64,000 nucleotides of DNA from an uncultured Gemmiger sp. (GTDB lineage Bacteria; Bacillota; Clostridia; Oscillospirales; Ruminococcaceae): assembly GCA_944388245.1 (NCBI GenBank), contig CALXIA010000005.1:16216-80215 (forward strand), given 5' to 3'. Shown in pieces: positions 1-7,983 of this stretch (position 1 is its first letter; every line of letters starts with the position of its first letter). A model generated the notes under the pieces. The model had not been told where the DNA came from and searched no databases. It saw only the letters and a program-made list of their open reading frames with translations. The position numbers were made by a program, and so were the translations under genes.

Positions 1-1028
1 CATTTCTCCAGGTCAGCGGTGTGGTCCTTGTTGGGGATCAGGATGCTCACCAGCGGGGTCTCATCCAGCTGCCAGACCACCCGGTAGGTGCTGGGGAACA
101 GCCCCGGCTCCACCCGGCCCTTGCGCCCGGTGCGGGCCAGGTGTTCCTCCAGAGCGGTGCGGGCGGCAGCGGACACATAGGGTTTGGCCTCCACCCCGCC
201 GCTGGTAGACCCGGCGTGCACCCGCCAGTAGTAGAGCACATAGGGGATGTGGCAGATCTGGGCCGGGTCCAGCCGTTCCAGCACCCGCAGAAACAGGTCG
301 TGGTCCTGGGCGCCGTCGCAGAGGCTGCGCTCCCCGCCCACCGCGTCGTACAGGTCTTTTTTCATCACCGCCAGATGGCAGATGTAGTTGCAGGCCAGCA
401 GATAGTCGGGGGCGTAGTCAGGCTTGAAATGGCCGGTCAGGGGCCGGCGGGGCGAGGTGCGGAAAAGCGCCTCGTCGCTGTACAGAAACGCCGCGCCGGT
501 GCGCAGGATTGCCTGCTGCACCGTCCAGATCGCGTGGGGCGCCAGGATATCGTCGTGATCGGCCAGCGCTAGGTACTCCCCTTTCGCCAGCGCCGCGGCG
601 GCGTTGGTGTTGAGGGCAATGCCCTGGTTTGCGACCTTCACATAGTCGATGCGGCCCCGGCCATCCGCCTGCTGGGCAGCCCGGACCAGTTCCCCCACCC
701 GGCCATGGGCTTCATCCGACGCGTCGGCCAGGCAGAGCTGCCAGTCGGGGCTGGTCTGGGCGGCCAGGCTGTCCAGCAGCTGGCGCAGAAAGGGCTCGGG
801 CGTATTGTAGAGCGGCACACAGACACTGATGAGGGGCGCGCCGGGCAGCGGGTGGGCTCGCTGGGCCTCCAGCACCGATTTTTTGGGCAGATACCGGGCC
901 TTTTTGCCCAGAAAACGCCGGCGGAAAAAGCCCGCGCCCCGCCGCAGCATGGGGCCGGGCCCGTCCTGCCGCAGCAGCTGCCAGGCGTAGCCGAACAGTT
1001 CCCGAATGCGCTTGATCCGTTGGTTCAT
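1..1028 (-). CDS. Family 2 glycosyltransferase, two-domain type, 3' end beyond window
   Basis: A sugar transferase probably acting on a surface polysaccharide. The ATG at 1028 has GAGGAGG six bases upstream, and the frame stays open for 342 codons to the window edge, so the C terminus is missing. A basic N-terminal stretch of about 65 residues is followed by a GT-A domain (ISVCVPLYNTPEPFL from residue 67; acidic motif LADHDD at 155-160). A second GT2 domain begins near residue 330 (LVSILIPNKDH). Architecture and local sequence match the next gene, only 18 bases upstream, so the two look like a tandem duplication. Donor and acceptor cannot be told from sequence. It is the last visible gene of the rfbC-exporter operon. 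Confidence 0.85.
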   Translation of the reverse strand, partial: MNQRIKRIRELFGYAWQLLRQDGPGPMLRRGAGFFRRRFLGKKARYLPKKSVLEAQRAHPLPGAPLISVCVPLYNTPEPFLRQLLDSLAAQTSPDWQLCLADASDEAHGRVGELVRAAQQADGRGRIDYVKVANQGIALNTNAAAALAKGEYLALADHDDILAPHAIWTVQQAILRTGAAFLYSDEALFRTSPRRPLTGHFKPDYAPDYLLACNYICHLAVMKKDLYDAVGGERSLCDGAQDHDLFLRVLERLDPAQICHIPYVLYYWRVHAGSTSGGVEAKPYVSAAARTALEEHLARTGRKGRVEPGLFPSTYRVVWQLDETPLVSILIPNKDHTADLEK

Positions 1029-1046
1029 GAAGGTCCTCCTCGAGGC

Positions 1047-2915
1047 TTATTTCAGGCCGTAGTTTTCAAACAGCAGATTGAAATGGGGGTTGTAGTAGGG
1101 GTCCCCTTTTTGAATCAGGCTGCCGTATTTTCGGATAAAGGCGGCCTTTTCCTTTTCGTAACGGCGGGCGTTCTCCCCGGTGTTGTCCAGGCCCCGGCTC
1201 TTGCTCTCGTAGTGATACCCTTGAGCAAAGGGGGTGAACACGTTGGTATACCCCTGCTGCCAGAGTTTCAGGCACAGGTCGATGTCGTTGTAGGCCACCG
1301 CGAAATCGCTCTCGTCCAGGCCGCCGCAGGCGTCGTAGAGGGCCGTCTTGACCATCAGGCAGGCCCCGGTGACCGCCATGAGATTCTGGGGCACCGCCAG
1401 CCGGTAGAGATCCCCGGCGGAGGCGCGGGGATGGCTTTTGTGGCTGTGACCGGCGGTTCCGCCAATGCCCAGGAACACCCCGCCGTGCTGGATGGTGTCG
1501 TCCGGGTAGAACAGCTTGGCCCCCACGCAGCCCACGTCCGGCCGCTGGCTGAACTGGAGCATCCGGTCCAGAAACCGGTCGGTGAGGGGCTCCACGTCGT
1601 TGTTGAGCAGCAGCAGGTGTTCCCCGGCGGCAAACCGGCGGCCGAAATTGTTGACAGCCGAGAAGTTGAAGGGCCCCTCATAGGTGACCACCCGCAGCCG
1701 GGGCCAGCGGGCCCTGGCTTCTTCATAGAAAGCGAAGGTGGCCGGATCGGCGGAGTTGTTCTCGATGACCAGGACCTCGAAGTTGTCGTACCCGGCCTTG
1801 TCGTACAGGGCCGTCAGGCAGCGGGACAGATCCTCCACATGGTCCTTGCTGGGGATGAGCACGCTGACCAGCGGTGTGCCGGTCAGGGCGTAATCGGTCT
1901 CGTAGGCGCCGGGGCAGCCGGGAATGGCGCGCACCGTTCCCGGCAGGCCCACCCGGTCCAGGTGGGCCTGCACCGCCCGGCAGCCCGCCGCCAGGGCGTA
2001 GGGCTTGGTCTCGATGCTCTGGGCGGTGGAGCCGGCGTGGCTGCGCCAGATATAGAGCACCTGAGGAATGTGCTCGACACGGCGGGCCTGTTCGGTCAGG
2101 CGCAGCAGCAGATCGTAGTCCTGGGCGCCGTCGTAGGCCGGATCGGGGCCGCCGCCCGCCGCCTCCAGCAGCGCGCGGGAGAAGGCGGCCAGGTGGGTGA
2201 TGTAGTTGCAGCCCCGCAGATAGTCCGGGGCGAAATCCGGCTTGAAGTGGTAATCCACCAGATGGCGCAGGTCGGCGGTGAGCACGATCTCGTCGGAGTA
2301 GACCAGGTCGGCCCCGCCGGCGGCCCGGCGGGCCACCTCGTACAGGGCGTTGGGGTAGAGCAGATCGTCGTGGTCGGCCAGGCAGATCCAGTCCCCGGTG
2401 GCCAGGGCCAGCGCCGCCCGGGTGTTGGCGGAGATCCCGCCGTTTTCCGCCAGCTTTGTGTAGAGGATCCGGCTGTCCTTGGCGGCAGCTTTGCGGGCGA
2501 TGCGGCCAGGGGCGGGGTGATCCGCGTCGGAGGCGTCGGCCAGCACCAGCTGCCAGTGGGGCCAGCTCTGGCGGCGAAGGCTGCCGATCAGCTGGCGAAG
2601 AAACCGCTCGGGTGTGTTGTACAGCGGTACGCAGACGCTGATGACAGGGCCGCCCGGCACCCCGGCAGCCCGCTGGTGGCGCAGCTGGCGGCGGGTGGGC
2701 AGATCGGCCCGATAGCGCCAGGTGTCCCGGTGAAGGGCCAGACGCAGCCGGAAATCGATCTCCCGCCAGAGTGCCTGCGCCCCCTCCTCCCGGGCCACCC
2801 GGGCGCACCAGCGGCACAGCTGGGCCAGGTGGGCAGGGCTGGCCAGACGGCGGGCCATGGCCGCCAGTGAATCGGCCCGGGCCACATCGGCGGGCAGGGG
2901 TTCCTGGTTGGGCAT
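1047..2915 (-). CDS. Bifunctional family 2 glycosyltransferase (two GT-A domains)
   Basis: A 622-residue protein with two GT2 domains in tandem. The first starts near residue 95 (ISVCVPLYNTPERFL, then LADHDD); the second starts near 355 (LVSVLIPSKDH, then LLLNNDVEPL). Such double-domain enzymes often add alternating residues of rhamnan-like or O-antigen chains; that role is inference here, though rfbC (dTDP-rhamnose pathway) lies in the same operon. The ATG at 2915 is chosen over a TTG at 2933 because GAAAGGAG sits eight bases before it and the TTG lies inside that site. A hairpin with a T-run separates it from the exporter genes, so its expression may be attenuated. It is a close paralogue of the gene downstream. 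Confidence 0.88.
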   Translation of the reverse strand: MPNQEPLPADVARADSLAAMARRLASPAHLAQLCRWCARVAREEGAQALWREIDFRLRLALHRDTWRYRADLPTRRQLRHQRAAGVPGGPVISVCVPLYNTPERFLRQLIGSLRRQSWPHWQLVLADASDADHPAPGRIARKAAAKDSRILYTKLAENGGISANTRAALALATGDWICLADHDDLLYPNALYEVARRAAGGADLVYSDEIVLTADLRHLVDYHFKPDFAPDYLRGCNYITHLAAFSRALLEAAGGGPDPAYDGAQDYDLLLRLTEQARRVEHIPQVLYIWRSHAGSTAQSIETKPYALAAGCRAVQAHLDRVGLPGTVRAIPGCPGAYETDYALTGTPLVSVLIPSKDHVEDLSRCLTALYDKAGYDNFEVLVIENNSADPATFAFYEEARARWPRLRVVTYEGPFNFSAVNNFGRRFAAGEHLLLLNNDVEPLTDRFLDRMLQFSQRPDVGCVGAKLFYPDDTIQHGGVFLGIGGTAGHSHKSHPRASAGDLYRLAVPQNLMAVTGACLMVKTALYDACGGLDESDFAVAYNDIDLCLKLWQQGYTNVFTPFAQGYHYESKSRGLDNTGENARRYEKEKAAFIRKYGSLIQKGDPYYNPHFNLLFENYGLK

Positions 2916-2931
2916 GGAAAGGGCTCCTTTC

Positions 2932-2964
2932 AAAAACAGCCAAGGGAGACAGGGTCCCTTGGCT
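2932..2964 (-). terminator. Intra-operon terminator/attenuator hairpin
   Basis: A perfect 10-bp stem (2938-2947 with 2955-2964) and a 7-nt loop, followed on the minus strand by five T at 2932-2936. It lies between the ABC ATPase stop and the ribosome site of the two-domain glycosyltransferase. It would reduce read-through into the glycosyltransferase genes. Confidence 0.7.
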
Positions 2965-2969
2965 ATCCT

Positions 2970-3713
2970 TTATTTCGTAGTCTGTTTATAGGCGGCGCAA
3001 ACTTCCGCCGTGGGGCCGTCCATCTTGACCCGGCCCTTTTCGATCCAGGCCACCTTGTTGCACATCCGCTCGATCTGTTCAATGGAATGGCTGACCAGCA
3101 GCACGGTGGTGCCGCCGCTCATCAGGTGCTGCATCCGGGCCTCGCATTTCTGCTGGAACAGGAAATCCCCCACCGACAGGATCTCGTCCGCGATCAGGAT
3201 ATCCGGCTTGGTGATGGTGGCAATGGCAAAGGCAATGCGGGCCACCATACCGCTGGAATAGTTTTTCAGCGGCACGTCCAGAAATTCCCGTAGTTCGCTG
3301 AACTCCACGATCTCGTCGAACTTGGAATCAATATACTTGGGTGTGAACCCCAGCACAGTGCCGTTGAGGTAGATGTTCTCCCGGGCAGTCAGGTCCATAT
3401 CGAACCCGGCGCCCAACTCGATCAGCGGAGCAATGGTGCCGTTGACCCGGCAGCTGCCGGCGCTGGGCCGGTACACCCCGCTGATAACCTTGAGCAGGGT
3501 GCTTTTGCCGCTGCCGTTGAGCCCGATCAGACCGTAAAAATCGCCGGGCATCACATGGAGGGACACATCCTTGAGGGCGTAAAACTCATCAAACTGGAGC
3601 CGGCCCTTGGCCAGCGCCAGAAAATATTCTTTCAGGCTCTCGTGCTTTTCCTTGGACAGGTTGAAGCGCATGGACACATGGTCCACCGAGATGATCGGCT
3701 GATTGTTCTCCAT
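2970..3713 (-). CDS. Polysaccharide ABC exporter ATP-binding protein (TagH/KpsT/Wzt type, short)
   Basis: The nucleotide-binding subunit of an ABC-2 exporter that moves an undecaprenyl-linked glycan or teichoic-acid-like polymer across the membrane. At 247 residues it is just the ATPase: Walker A GLNGSGKST, the LSG-like signature NYSSGM, and Walker B ILIADEIL followed by SVGD, the form typical of this subfamily. It lacks the C-terminal glycan-binding domain present in the second exporter at 49477-50772. ATG at 3713 with GAGGGAG six bases upstream. The permease gene ends 11 bases away, and the pair follows rfbC, so the cargo may contain rhamnose (inference). Confidence 0.9.
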   Translation of the reverse strand: MENNQPIISVDHVSMRFNLSKEKHESLKEYFLALAKGRLQFDEFYALKDVSLHVMPGDFYGLIGLNGSGKSTLLKVISGVYRPSAGSCRVNGTIAPLIELGAGFDMDLTARENIYLNGTVLGFTPKYIDSKFDEIVEFSELREFLDVPLKNYSSGMVARIAFAIATITKPDILIADEILSVGDFLFQQKCEARMQHLMSGGTTVLLVSHSIEQIERMCNKVAWIEKGRVKMDGPTAEVCAAYKQTTK

Positions 3714-3724
3714 CGGGAACTCCC

Positions 3725-4522
3725 TCACAGATACAGGACAAACTTGTCCTGATTTTTTTTGAACACCCACAGCCCGAGCGCCAGCGCCGCCAACGCACAG
3801 CCGCCGCAGACCAGCACCATGTTCAGGGACAGGCCCTCACCGTTGATGACCGCCCGGCGGAACCCGGTGATATACCAGTAGATCGGGTTGAACTGGATGA
3901 ACCGCTGCACCCAGCCGCTCATCATGGCGGGATCGTAGAAGATGGCGGAGAAGTACATGAGAGCGGTGGTGAACACCTCCCACATGTGCATCACATCCCG
4001 GAAAAAGACGGTCATGGTGGCCAGCACCAACCCCACCCCCAGGCTGAACACAAACAGGGTGAGCAGCGGATAGAGCGCCAGCGGCAGGGTCAGGTACACC
4101 GGGCTCAGGGTGAACAGCATCACCAGGATCAGCGCGATAAAGGAAAAACAGCAGTTGACAAAGCCAAAGCAGGTTTTTTCCAGCGGGAAGATATATTTGG
4201 GGATATACACCTTGCGCAGCAGCGGAGCGTTATACAGCACACTGGACATGGCCAGGGTGGTGGATTCCCGGAAAAAGTTGAACAGCAGCTGCCCGCAGAG
4301 CAAAAAGATCGGGTAGTTGACGATGTCGCCGCCCCGCAGATCGGGGAACAGCCCGCCGAATACCGCCCACATGACCAGCATCATCAGCAGCGGATTGAGC
4401 ACGCTCCAGGCCACGCCCAGCACGCTGCGGCGGTATTTCAGCTTGAAGTCCCGGCTGATCAGGTTATACAGCAGATACCGGTAACGCCAGAACCCGACAA
4501 AATAGCTTTTCAGGTTGACCAC
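3725..4522 (-). CDS. Polysaccharide ABC exporter permease (TagG/Wzm type)
   Basis: The membrane subunit of the exporter encoded with the ATPase just downstream. Its 265 residues begin with the amphipathic start typical of ABC-2 exporters (RDFKLKYRRSVLGVAWSVLNPL), followed by about six hydrophobic segments. The start is a GTG at 4522, with AAAGGTGG about nine bases upstream and six bases after the rfbC stop, so translation is probably coupled. It transports a lipid-linked glycan from the cytoplasmic to the outer face; the substrate is not determinable. Confidence 0.9.
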   Translation of the reverse strand: MVNLKSYFVGFWRYRYLLYNLISRDFKLKYRRSVLGVAWSVLNPLLMMLVMWAVFGGLFPDLRGGDIVNYPIFLLCGQLLFNFFRESTTLAMSSVLYNAPLLRKVYIPKYIFPLEKTCFGFVNCCFSFIALILVMLFTLSPVYLTLPLALYPLLTLFVFSLGVGLVLATMTVFFRDVMHMWEVFTTALMYFSAIFYDPAMMSGWVQRFIQFNPIYWYITGFRRAVINGEGLSLNMVLVCGGCALAALALGLWVFKKNQDKFVLYL

Positions 4523-4528
4523 AGGCGG

Positions 4529-5095
4529 TTACCACCTTTCAAACCAGCTGAAACTCTGCTGCGCAAAGGGAATATGCTGTTTGTCCTTGTCGCTGAGCAG
4601 ATAGGCGCAGCCGCAGTCCGGCCACTGGATTCCCACCGTCGGGTCATCGTACGGGATGCCGCCCTCGGCGGAGGGGCAATAGGTATCGGTGCATTTGTAG
4701 CAGAACTCCGCCTCGTCGCTGAGCACCAGGAAACCATGGGCAAAGCCCTCGGGAACATAGAACATCTTCTTGTTCTCGGCGCTCAGGGTCACGCCGGTCC
4801 ACTGGCCGAAGGTGGGGCTGTTCGGCCGGCAGTCCACCGCCACGTCGAACACCTCGCCCAGCGTCACCCGGACCAGCTTGCCCTGGGTGTGCTCCTTTTG
4901 GAAATGCACCCCGCGCAGCACGCCGCGGCGGCTTTTGGACTGGTTGTCCTGCACAAATTCCCGGTCGATACCGGCGGCGGCAAACTCGTCCTTCTGATAG
5001 GTCTCCATGAAATAGCCGCGCGCGTCGCCGTAAACGGTCGGTTCGATGACCAGGACGCCGGGCAGCGCGGTTTTCGTGAAGGTGAACTTGGCCAT
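4529..5095 (-). CDS. rfbC: dTDP-4-dehydrorhamnose 3,5-epimerase
   Basis: Third enzyme of dTDP-L-rhamnose synthesis, epimerising C3 and C5 of dTDP-4-keto-6-deoxyglucose. The 188 residues match the family length. The cupin motifs are visible: RGVLRGVHFQ carries the catalytic His, and the C-terminal half carries CYKCTDTY and YDDPTVGIQWP. It is the first gene of a leftward operon ending in two glycosyltransferases, behind a good promoter at 5160-5188. The other rhamnose genes (rfbA, rfbB, rfbD) are not in this window and must be elsewhere if the pathway is complete. Confidence 0.95.
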   Translation of the reverse strand: MAKFTFTKTALPGVLVIEPTVYGDARGYFMETYQKDEFAAAGIDREFVQDNQSKSRRGVLRGVHFQKEHTQGKLVRVTLGEVFDVAVDCRPNSPTFGQWTGVTLSAENKKMFYVPEGFAHGFLVLSDEAEFCYKCTDTYCPSAEGGIPYDDPTVGIQWPDCGCAYLLSDKDKQHIPFAQQSFSWFERW

Positions 5096-5159
5096 ATAAG
5101 CACCTCGATCTTTTTTGTTCTACAGGAAACCGGGCCGGCAAAAGCCCGTACTCGGATAT

Positions 5160-5188
5160 AGTATACCGTATTCCGCGCCGCGGGGCAA
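5160..5188 (-). promoter_or_regulatory. Promoter of the rfbC-exporter operon
   Basis: Minus-strand -35 TTGCCC (5183-5188), exactly 17 bp, then -10 TATACT (5160-5165). It lies between the dacA stop and the rfbC start and leaves a leader of about 60 nt. Confidence 0.65.
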
Positions 5189-5201
5189 GAGCCGGGCGGG
5201 A

Positions 5202-6617
5202 TCAGCGCCGGGGCAGGGTGCGCACCGGGTGGCCGCTCTCCGGGCGACTTACCGGCCGGTCCCAGCCGCTGGGCGAAGGCCGGCCGCTGCTTTGCAGCCG
5301 CTGGCGTGCCTCCCGGACGCGGCGCCGCTTCTCCTGCCGGCGCCACCAGATCCAGCCCACCGCCAGCGCCGCCACCAGCACGGCCAACGCCACGGGCAGC
5401 GCCCCCAGGCTCAGACCCGGCCCGGCAAGCTGCGCCTGGGAAAAGGACGGTTTGACCACATAGGTGCTGTTCTGCAGCAGTTGCTCCAGCCCGGAGCTGT
5501 CCAGGTCCAGCCGCCCCAGATCGGTGGCCTGGGCGGTGACGGTATCCGGTAGGGTGATGTGAACCTGCGGCGCGAACTCCGCCCCCAGCACATACTGGGC
5601 AGGCAGTTCATAGTCAAACTGCAGCTGATCGGCGCTCACAGCCTGGTGCAGCAGCACCGTGCCGCTGGGCGGCGAAACGGTGATGCTTCCCAGCTCTCCG
5701 CCGCCGCCGCTCACCGGCACCTGCAGGGTCTGGGCCGGAGCCGCGTACTCCACCCGGGAGAAATTCTCGTAGCAGTAGTCCAGCAAGGCACAGGCGTCCA
5801 CGAACTTGTCGTACTTTTGCGGGCAGCCCAGCACCACGCAGATCAGCCGGATGCCGTCCTGTTCCGCGTAGGTGACCATGGTGTTCTTTGCCTCGTTGGT
5901 AAAGCCGGTCTTGCTTCCCTTGGCGTATTCCCGGTAATACTTACCGCCCAGCCGCATCCAATCGCTGATGGAAAACTGCCGCTGCTCGGGCTGTTTGTTG
6001 GTGGGCTCCATCGTCCAGGTCTCGCTGCGCCCGAAGATGGTGGTAAACTGGGGCTGGGTCAGCGCCCAGCGGGTGATGAGGGCCATATCGTAGGCGGTGG
6101 TATAGTGGTTCTCGTCCTGCAGACCGTGCGGGCTGGTGAAGTGGGTGCCGGTAAGCCCCAGTTCCTGCACCTGGGCGTTCATGGCATCCACCCCGCCCTG
6201 GATGCTGCCGCCGATATATTCGGCCAGCACGTTGGCCCCGTCGTTGGCCGAGGCCATCTCCACCCCGTACAGGATATCCTCCAGGTTGACCTGCTCATCC
6301 TCGATCAGGGCAATGTGGCTGGACTCGGTGCCGTACAGCGAGTGCACCGCGTCATAGCTGACCGTCAGGGGCACGTCCAGATTGCCCTGCGCCTTTTCCA
6401 GCGCCAGGCCCAGGGTCATGATCTTGGTGATCGAGGCGGGGTAATGGCGCACGTCGGCGTTTTTGGCCAGCACCACCTGGCCGGTGTCCGCGTCCATCAC
6501 CACATAGACGTCCCCCCGCGTTTCGGGCGGCGCGTCCTCTGCCGCGCGCACAGGCATGCACAGGCTGACCGCCGCGCACAGTGCGGCCAGCGCCCCCAAC
6601 AGTCGTTTTCTGGTCAC
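5202..6617 (-). CDS. dacA: D-alanyl-D-alanine carboxypeptidase, PBP5/DacA family (S11)
   Basis: A penicillin-binding protein that trims the terminal D-Ala of peptidoglycan stem peptides on the outer face. The 471 residues show a signal peptide (RKRLLGALAALCAAVSL), then the three S11 active-site motifs: SITK, SAN and KTG. A beta-rich C-terminal domain follows, then one membrane helix (near PVALAVLVAALAVGWIWW) and a basic tail, which is longer than the amphipathic anchor of PBP5. The GTG at 6617 was chosen because AAGAGGAG lies five bases upstream; upstream in-frame codons lack a ribosome site. It is transcribed alone, divergently from the formyl-THF cyclo-ligase gene. Confidence 0.92.
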   Translation of the reverse strand: MTRKRLLGALAALCAAVSLCMPVRAAEDAPPETRGDVYVVMDADTGQVVLAKNADVRHYPASITKIMTLGLALEKAQGNLDVPLTVSYDAVHSLYGTESSHIALIEDEQVNLEDILYGVEMASANDGANVLAEYIGGSIQGGVDAMNAQVQELGLTGTHFTSPHGLQDENHYTTAYDMALITRWALTQPQFTTIFGRSETWTMEPTNKQPEQRQFSISDWMRLGGKYYREYAKGSKTGFTNEAKNTMVTYAEQDGIRLICVVLGCPQKYDKFVDACALLDYCYENFSRVEYAAPAQTLQVPVSGGGGELGSITVSPPSGTVLLHQAVSADQLQFDYELPAQYVLGAEFAPQVHITLPDTVTAQATDLGRLDLDSSGLEQLLQNSTYVVKPSFSQAQLAGPGLSLGALPVALAVLVAALAVGWIWWRRQEKRRRVREARQRLQSSGRPSPSGWDRPVSRPESGHPVRTLPRR

Positions 6618-6677
6618 GTTGACTCCTCTTGACAAACCGGCTCCCGTTTTGGGGCACAAAATTGTAGTAACTGTATT

Positions 6678-6706
6678 ATTATACGCCCCCCGGGCAGGCA
6701 GAGCAA
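6678..6706 (-). promoter_or_regulatory. Promoter of dacA
   Basis: Minus-strand TTGCTC (6701-6706), 17 bp, perfect TATAAT (6678-6683), about 60 bases before the dacA start. Confidence 0.7.
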
Positions 6707-6728
6707 GATATCGGTAAAAAATTCATCG

Positions 6729-6761
6729 TTGCTGGCGCAAAAAGTTTCTTTCTGGTACACT
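6729..6761 (+). promoter_or_regulatory. Probable promoter of the formyl-THF cyclo-ligase gene
   Basis: Extended -10 element TGGTACACT (hexamer 6756-6761) about 28 bases before the start codon. The nearest -35-like hexamer, TTGCTG at 6729-6734, is 21 bp away, so the promoter probably relies on the extended -10. Confidence 0.4.
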
Positions 6762-6788
6762 GGATAAAAAAGCAGGGGAGGAAAAGCG

Positions 6789-7364
6789 ATGGAAGGCTGT
6801 ACCGACAAAGCCCGCGCCCGGGCGCTGGCCCGGCAGCTGCGGGCCGGCTGGACACCGGCGCAGCGCCGCCAGCTGGGGGAGGGCATGGCCCGGCAGCTGG
6901 CCGGCTGGCCGCTCTGGCAGCGGAGCGGGGCGGTGTTCGCGTTCTGCGGCACGGCGCGGGAACCGGATACCCGCCCGGTATTGGAACTGGCGCTGGACGG
7001 CGGCAAGACCCTGTATCTGCCCCGGGTGACCGGACCGGGCCGGATGGAGGCGGCGCCGGTGCGCAGCCTGGCACAGCTTGTGCCGGGCGCCTGGGAGATC
7101 CCGGAACCGCCCGCCGATGCCCCGGCCGCCGCGCCGGAAACGATCAACCTTGTGCTGCTGCCCTGCCTGGCCGCCGCGCCGGACGGCGTGCGGCTGGGCT
7201 GGGGCGGCGGATACTACGACCGGTTTCTTGCCCGGTGCGCCGCGCCGGGGGCGGTGCTCTGCCCCGAGGCGCTGATCGCCCCGTTTCTGCCCGCCGAGCC
7301 CCACGACGCGCCGGTGGGCTGGATCGTGACCGAGCGGCGGATCCTGGCCTGCCGGCAGGGATAA
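6789..7364 (+). CDS. 5-formyltetrahydrofolate cyclo-ligase
   Basis: Converts 5-formyl-THF to 5,10-methenyl-THF with ATP, returning the storage folate to one-carbon metabolism. The 191 residues match the family. The C-terminal signature is present: LLPCLAAAPDGVRLGWGGGY followed by YDR. The N terminus shows the usual basic start with short Ala/Arg-rich helices. ATG at 6789 with GGGGAGG upstream. It is a single gene between a divergent dacA promoter and a bidirectional terminator. FolD, which acts on the same folate pool, lies at 24226-25074. Confidence 0.93.
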   Translation: MEGCTDKARARALARQLRAGWTPAQRRQLGEGMARQLAGWPLWQRSGAVFAFCGTAREPDTRPVLELALDGGKTLYLPRVTGPGRMEAAPVRSLAQLVPGAWEIPEPPADAPAAAPETINLVLLPCLAAAPDGVRLGWGGGYYDRFLARCAAPGAVLCPEALIAPFLPAEPHDAPVGWIVTERRILACRQG

Positions 7365-7400
7365 AACAAGGCCGGAACGCGCCGCGTTCCGGCCTTGTTT
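7364..7400. terminator. Bidirectional terminator between converging genes
   Basis: A perfect 17-bp stem (7364-7380 with 7384-7400) and a 3-nt loop, flanked by A on the left and T on the right. It starts at the last base of the cyclo-ligase stop codon and ends at the dpaB stop. Confidence 0.85.
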
Positions 7401-7978
7401 CAGGTGAGCAGCACCGGCTGAAACTGGCGGCCCCGCAAGGCGGATTCCAGCACGTCCGGCAACAGGGTGAAATCGCTTTGCAGGCTGGCCGGTTTTTTCA
7501 GCGGCGCGTCCTGGCTGATCGGCACCAGATAATAGTGCTTGCGGTTGAGCAGGGTGCCCAGATTCACCAGGCTGGCCCCCAGCCCGTCGTTGGTACTCAC
7601 CGCCAGCACAATCGGCTTGCCGCCCCGCAGCATGCTCTTGACCCCCAGGGTCACCGGCGTATCGCTGATGCCGTTGGCCAGCCGCCCCAGCGTGGCCCCG
7701 GTGCAGGGGGCCACGATCATCGCGTCCGCCATGTTTTTCGGGCCCAGCGGCTCCGCCTCCTGGAGGGTCTCGATGGGGGCATGGCCGGTGATCAGCCGCA
7801 GCTGGTCCTTCCAGCCGCGGGCTGTGCCGAACCGGGTATCCATCCCGGCCGCGGCAAAACTCATCAGCGGCAACACCCGAAAGCCCTGTTCCACCAGTCG
7901 GCGCACCTGCACGATCACCTTATCGAAGGTGCAGAAGCTGCCGCACATGGCAAACACCACCGTCCGTTGTTGTTCCAT
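7400..7978 (-). CDS. dpaB: Dipicolinate synthase subunit B
   Basis: The flavoprotein-like subunit of dipicolinate synthase (SpoVFB), which with subunit A oxidises dihydrodipicolinate to dipicolinic acid in the mother cell during sporulation. The 192 residues open with FAMCGSFCTF, typical of the family, followed by the Rossmann-like MIVAPCTGATLGRLANGI and the SVS-type segment PIVLAVSTNDGLG. ATG at 7978 with AAAGGGG upstream, five bases after the dpaA stop. This gene indicates a spore-forming ancestor or lifestyle. Confidence 0.92.
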   Translation of the reverse strand: MEQQRTVVFAMCGSFCTFDKVIVQVRRLVEQGFRVLPLMSFAAAGMDTRFGTARGWKDQLRLITGHAPIETLQEAEPLGPKNMADAMIVAPCTGATLGRLANGISDTPVTLGVKSMLRGGKPIVLAVSTNDGLGASLVNLGTLLNRKHYYLVPISQDAPLKKPASLQSDFTLLPDVLESALRGRQFQPVLLT

Positions 7979-7983
7979 CGTCG

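Noticed and set aside
705-2870. Plus-strand open frame of 721 codons
   Set aside because: Antisense to two GT2 genes with intact motifs.
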